Shown: piece after piece, positions 20,202 to 24,736 of the stretch | How the letters are laid out: the number at the start of each line of letters is the position of its first letter | Position numbering within the stretch: position 1 is the stretch's first letter | NCBI GenBank assembly: GCA_900660155.1 | Contig: CABFPE010000486.1 | Span: 47,853-72,588, forward strand | Direction: 5' to 3' | DNA length: 24,736 bases | From: Hofstenia miamia | Taxonomy: Eukaryota; Xenacoelomorpha; Acoela; Hofsteniidae | Translations under genes and position numbers: made by a program | Notes under the pieces: model-generated | What the model was told of the DNA's origin: nothing | What the model saw: the letters and a program-made list of their open reading frames with translations, nothing else | The model's database searches: none

Positions 20202-22229
20202 TATACCTAAAAACAAAAGAAATGTTTTGTGAATTAGAAACAACATTTTATTCTACTTGAAATGTTATGTTTCGCATTTTATTGTTGACACATTCTGCAT
20301 TTTGTTTTTTAGTAGTTTTGTTTATTTAAGTGTATGATAAAAAAATTTAATTGGTTTTTGTAGGTGTACCTTTGTATGTACATGTACGTACAATAAAACA
20401 AATATTCTTTCAGACGCCATACAAAGCTTATTTTTTAATTGAAATAGGTCTTTTCCATTTTGGTCATCACGAATCTATTCCTATACATGTACTTAGGTTT
20501 TCCATCTAGTCAATGCCAAAGTTGTAATTGTTTTTCATATCTGATTTATTCTGGAATTAGCGATAACGTCGTTTTGATAGCTTTATAGCTCTGTGCACAT
20601 TGCTCCAGAGAGTCTGAGTCTTCTAAATATAAAGAGCATTCATGTGTATCATTATCAGCATTTCTTTCAACGACATCATTAAAACAATCAGTTGGCAATT
20701 TTCATTGTGTAGTCAAAATTGAATCTCACCTTTTGGTTTCTCAATGATGCAAAATAGCAGTCTTTGATTTACTGGTTGCTTGCTTGAGTTAAATTAGCGG
20801 TTATTGAGTGAAAAGTTGAATGGTGTATTAATTTTATAGCTGATGATATATCATTTTTGCTATATAGTAGATTCAATTCTTCTGCAAAATAATTTTTTAC
20901 CAGAATTCAGCGTGGCACAAATATAACACAATTTACATGATTCAACATTTTGCTTCTTTTGCTCAATTCATGACATTAATAGAAAAGTAGAAATTAGTGT
21001 CGCGATAAATACTTATAACTTTCTCCAATAATCCACATTTAAGTATCAATATTATAATCATATTTTAACAAAAATTATGTTGGCGAAAAAATTGTATTAT
21101 ACCAGTATGATATTCTCGGTCTCTACTTGACGGTTTCATATTGCCTGCCTTTTTTTAAAATTAGATAATCACGTCAGAATATTCTGGCTCCATTTGTTCT
21201 ATTTCAGAATATCTGTTACAACCTATATTGAAATCGAAAAATTAAAATTTTTACGTTAACATATTTCACCGGTATGACACTGTTTTTTCAGCATTTTCGT
21301 TCCGATATATTTACAATGCAAAAATGTTCGTTAATTACTGGGGGACCACTTTTTTACTTTATTTTCGAGTTTTTAGCGCCAACTGTATACTTATAAGAAA
21401 CTCTAAATACGACTATTACTTTATATTTCACACCAAAAATTATAAATTAATGTTAGCAAGAATGGAAGATTTCTATTTTCATAGGAAAAGTGTCGATTAA
21501 GCAAAAAGCTCGCGTCGGAATGTTTTGCTAGAACTGCATATACACGATGATTCCAATTACGAATATGTGGTAGTGCAATGTGCTGATCTTATTATTAAAT
21601 AAATATTTAATATTTTGTTTCGGAATTTGTTCGATGGTTGGGCAAAGTCTCACAACCAGTTATTGAACAAATAATGATTATGTTCGCGCTTTACTTAAGT
21701 AAATTAATTTGTTCAACGTCTCATATTGAGTTTGCATTTTAATTAAAGTCTGCAAACAATATACCAAACATTTATTGCTAGAAGTAATTTCTAGTTTAGA
21801 ATTTTATAACAGGTTTGTTTAATATCCCCAGTAAGTACTCTATCTCTAAAAAAAGAAGCTAATTCATCATTTCAATTGCCTCAGTTAAGAACGATATTCA
21901 GTATCCTGTATATATAAGATTATTTTGATGAATTTTGGATTTTAGCAAACACGTGACTTTGTTAGACATCAATATGTTTCGCGGCCCAATTCCATAATTA
22001 AAGTATACAATTTAGCAAACCTAAAACAGCCGATTCATGTACACAGCGCCTGTTTAAACAGTTCATATATTTTGATCGAGATAGGTAGCTTGCACCTCGT
22101 ACAAACTTGTTTGTGTTATCACATAATGGTCTGGTTGTTTTTCGATCTGTACTTGAGTACATATGCACATTGCCTACTTCATTGAACTAATACTGATTTG
22201 CAGTATATCATTTATTTGTTTCTTTTTAG

Positions 22230-22388
22230 ATGGTCCATATGGTAGTTTTGCTGGCAAAGACGCTTCCCGTGCTTTGGCAAAGATGTCCCTTAGCGACGAA
22301 GATGTCTGCACTGATCATCTAGCAGACTTGAATGATCTGAGTACTTCAGAATTGGAATCTCTAAATGAGTGGTTTGCTCAATTCAAAG
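22230..22388 (+). CDS. PGRMC1: PGRMC1/2-type protein, exon 2 (heme-domain core)
   Basis: Encodes residues 91 (split codon, Asp) to 143 plus one base. GPYGSFAGKDASRALAKMSL is the strongly conserved heart of the MAPR/cytochrome b5-like fold. Tyr94 in GPYG corresponds to heme-ligating Tyr113 of human PGRMC1, and the spacing of six residues from Tyr88 is the same as in human. The acidic DLNDLSTSELESLNEWFAQF helix follows. The acceptor is TTTTTAG|AT and the donor AAAG|GTATTT after 22388, again phase 1. The expected remainder, with the Lys-Tyr heme-pocket pair and acidic C-terminus, is not found in the 2.3 kb to the right, so the last exon lies outside the window. The three-exon layout would match vertebrate PGRMC1. 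Confidence 0.93.
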
Positions 22389-22766
22389 GTATTTTTGGAG
22401 CATTTATTTTCAACTGTTGTTCAATTACCTTTTTACTCAAAAATTGTTTAAGTTTATACATTATTCAATATAAGCTGGGTTAAGGATTATTTCCTGAGTA
22501 TAAGAGCTATAAAAACTATAAGCAATCATTACCATTAATTGTTACTCCTGGTTATAAATTAATTTTTAATTTTGATGCTTCTTATAATATCGTTTGTGAC
22601 CTCTAATTTTCGAATATGCTTATGAACGGCACATAGACAGGAGGCCGATTAAGTAAAATACTATTTCTTAACTTTTTCTTAGTATAATTTTCTTTTGTAA
22701 CAGATTACAAAGTACATCATATATAAAATACCTAGTGTATTGAACATCATTCCAATTACTTATTTA
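22389..22766 (+). other. Start of PGRMC intron 2
   Basis: AT-rich intronic DNA from the donor at 22389 to the Tigger-like insertion at 22767. No exon-like sequence. Confidence 0.75.
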
Positions 22767-23128
22767 CAGTATGACCTCATTATTCACGGGGGTTACGTTC
22801 CTTACCCCTCCGCGAATAGCGAAAAACCGCGAATATTGGATGCAGTTTTAAAGCGTATATGTATGATATTATATACATTACCAAATGTTTCCCAAACACT
22901 CTAAAGATACTTCTGCTCATTAATACAGTAAAAATCTAACAGTATTGCATACGGTTATATATTTTACAATAATGCATACGGTTATTTATTTCTCTGTAAT
23001 GATAATGTAAACACATTTTATTTTTTTACTTCAATATTATACATGTATTTTAATAAAAATAGAAAAGAGGGGACAATATCTTTTATTACCGAAACACTGG
23101 AGGAGAAAACTCCATTTCTTCTACAGAG

Positions 23129-24533
23129 TCAAGAAGTTGTGTCGTTTTTTTCTTCGGGTATGACTTGGTTTGACGTTTTTGGTATCTTCTTTAGGAACAT
23201 GGTTATTGGCAGCTGTTTCCGTTGTTTCTTCATAGTGGTGAAAAGAGTTTTGTAGGTCGACATAGCATAGTCAATTGCATTTGAGAATTGCAACGAACGA
23301 ACCATATAAGGGTCCCATGACTTGGCTGTCTCTTGTAAATCTTTTGCTTTTGACATTAGTTTTGCCAACCGTTCCAGGGTAAGACCTTCGTCCTCTTCCA
23401 ATTGTGATGGTTCTTCCTGGCCCTCTGTTTTTTCTTCATTGGTAGGTTTCGTCAACTCTGCCAAATCTTCGTCCGTTAGAGGCTGAGAGTGGGAGTTAAT
23501 CAGGTCATTGAAGTCTTCACAAGTGATGTCATCAAAGCCTTCACCACCGATTAACTTTGCTAGTTTAACTGACTTGTTGACAGTATTATATTGAATTTCA
23601 TCAGGTAAGAACCCTTTGTGATCATGAACGCATTCTGGCCACAGATTTTTCCAACATGCATTAAGTGTTTCTTTTTTCATGTCTTGAAGTGCCTTGTATA
23701 TGACTGTCAAGCACGATGCAATTGTGAAATTGCGCCAGTAGATTTTCAACTGGAAGTCCTCATTCTCGTCTATTTCATCAACCAATTGTTGAAGACAGTT
23801 GCCAGTATAAAGTGCCTTAAAAGCACGAATCACTCCTTGGTCCATTGGCTGGAGGAGGGATGTTGTGTTGGGAGGGAGGAACTCGATCTGGACTCCCTCA
23901 TGAGAGAGATCCACAGGATGACCGCCAGCGTTATCCATGATTATCAACACTCGAAATTCGAGTTCTTTTTTGCGAAGGTATTCTTCCACTTGAGGGATGA
24001 AACATTGATGAAACCAGTTGGATATCAAGAGCTTCGTAATCTAAGCTTTGGAGTTATGCATCCAGAAGACAGGCAAAGTGTTTTTATCTTTGTTTTCAAA
24101 GCCCTGGGATTTGCAAATTTGTAAATGAGACCAGGTTTCATCAACCAGCCAGCAGCATTGCCACACATAAGTGTCACTCTGTCCTTTTGTGCTTGGAATC
24201 CTGGGGCTTTCAGTTTTTCCTTCATGATGAAAGTTCTGGAAGGCAACTTTTTCCAAAACAACCCAGTCTCATCCATGTTGAAGACTTGCTCTGGCTTGTA
24301 TCCCTTTTCCTCAATGATTTCCTTAAAGGCTTCGGGATACTTTGCTGCAGCTTCTGTGTCTGCAAATGCAGCTTCTCCGTGGGATTTTCCAAATCGTAAT
24401 TGGTAACGTTTCAGGAAACGATCGAACCAACCCCTGCTGGCACGAAATTCTTCGACATCAGCTGCGGTTGATGATTCTGGTTGTCCTTCAGTGAATTGAG
24501 AATATAATTTCAATGCTTTCTTTTGAATGATTN
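23129..24533 (-). pseudogene. Tigger/pogo (DDE_1, TIGD-like) transposase, broken
   Basis: Reading leftward from 24532: the end of a CENP-B-type helix-turn-helix domain (SRGWFDRFLKRYQLRFGKSH), then the DDE_1 catalytic domain with FNMDETGLFWKKLPSRTF (first Asp), VLIIMDNAGGHP (second Asp) and NTTSLLQPMDQGVIRAFK (third Asp). The second and third Asp have 30 residues between them, as in pogo/Tigger (DD30D). A long acidic C-terminal region follows, ending at 23129. A frame change lies near 24070-24100, and an in-frame TAG at 24042-24044 replaces the Trp usual after MHNSKA, so the copy is inactive. The start codon and first half of the DNA-binding region are beyond the N at 24533, after which an already-read segment is repeated. 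Confidence 0.9.
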
Positions 24534-24736
24534 TGAGACCAGGTTTCATCAACCAGCCAGCAGCATTGCCACACATAATAAGTTTCACTCTGTCCTTTTG
24601 TGCTTTGAATCCTGGGGCTTTCAGTTCTTCCTTCATGATGAAAGTTCTGGAAGGCAACTTTTTCCAAAACAACCCAGTCTCATCCATGTTGAAGACTTGC
24701 TCTTGCTTGTATCTCTTTTCCTCAATGATTTTCTTA
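24126..24736. repeat. ~200-bp direct duplication across the N at 24533
   Basis: 24126-24325 and 24534-24736 are near-identical (both start TGAGACCAGGTTTCATCAAC). They differ by a 3-base indel near 24168/24578 and a few substitutions. The second copy begins right after the N, so the element reads twice through its MDETGLFW region. Confidence 0.85.

Larger units (their letters stand above)
13623..22229 (+). other. PGRMC intron 1 (8.6 kb)
   Basis: GT at 13623-13624 and a pyrimidine-rich TTTGTTTCTTTTTAG acceptor ending at 22229 bound a phase-1 intron. It is very AT-rich; short ORFs inside it look like chance. Identified contents are a TTAA-flanked MITE (15489-15770), a degenerate minisatellite (18101-18212), a fold-back pogo-type MITE (20139-20201), and a possible TIR pair at 17511 and 19601. 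The stretches 13640-15480, 15780-17500 and 20210-22200 contain nothing I can name. Confidence 0.9.
22767..24736 (-). mobile_element. Tigger/pogo DNA transposon in PGRMC intron 2 (partial)
   Basis: After TA (22765-22766) the element starts CAGTATGACCTCATTATTCA and continues with CGCGAATAGCG and CCGCGAATATTGGA up to about 22840, the recognisable inverted terminus of Tigger/pogo elements. The transposase lies on the minus strand, so this is the 3' end of the transposon; the other end is beyond the window. 22841-23128 is its 3' non-coding part. Confidence 0.85.

Noticed and set aside
23618..24406. Plus-strand ORFs opposite the Tigger transposase
   Set aside because: They are antisense shadows; the minus strand has the DDE motifs and family match.
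1..24736. CRISPR array, bacterial operon or defence island
   Set aside because: No regular repeat-spacer array or operon-like gene run; spliced exons and metazoan transposons show eukaryotic DNA.

Overview
The window reads as AT-rich draft genomic sequence from an invertebrate animal. Evidence for this is a spliced gene with GT...AG introns, AATAAA signals, and a crowd of metazoan-type transposable elements (non-LTR retrotransposons, a Penelope-like fragment, piggyBac, a Tigger/pogo element, several MITEs). I cannot place it in a phylum. The runs of N at 8632-8635 and at 24533 are each flanked by near-identical duplicated sequence and look like assembly joins.

Layout. 1-9500 is a nested transposon graveyard: a decayed LINE piece (1-776); a Penelope-like GIY-YIG endonuclease remnant with a hammerhead-like 3' signature (1123-1484); unassigned AT-rich DNA; a cluster of inverted CCGTCGCACACTGCC/TTAACTTAACG repeats (2838-3031); a second LINE piece (3033-3593) cut at a TTAA where a piggyBac-type terminus starts; a nearly intact R2-superfamily-like retrotransposon frame with N-terminal zinc finger, reverse transcriptase and restriction-like endonuclease, broken by one frameshift (3998-7001); and a damaged piggyBac transposase (7474-9203). 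Copies of a near-palindrome built on GTCATTTGAC sit at 3609, 7259 and 9473, at the edges of these units. 9446-10271 holds another piggyBac-like terminus and decayed coding sequence I do not recognise. A 31-bp tandem repeat and an AT microsatellite follow, then a longer 5'-truncated copy of the same LINE family (about 11043-12471).

The host gene is a membrane-associated progesterone receptor component (PGRMC1/2-type) gene on the plus strand. Exon 1 is at 13352-13622 (membrane anchor and start of the cytochrome b5-like heme domain) and exon 2 at 22230-22388 (core of the heme domain), joined in phase 1 across an 8.6-kb intron. The last exon must lie beyond the window. Intron 1 is AT-rich and holds a 282-bp TTAA-flanked MITE, a 63-bp pogo/mariner fold-back MITE, a degenerate 15-bp minisatellite and a possible 2.1-kb TIR pair. 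Intron 2 carries a minus-strand Tigger/pogo transposon that runs off the right edge.

Apart from PGRMC nothing here looks like a functioning host pathway. The most interesting item is the R2-superfamily-like retrotransposon and its relation to the repeated palindromic piggyBac termini around it.
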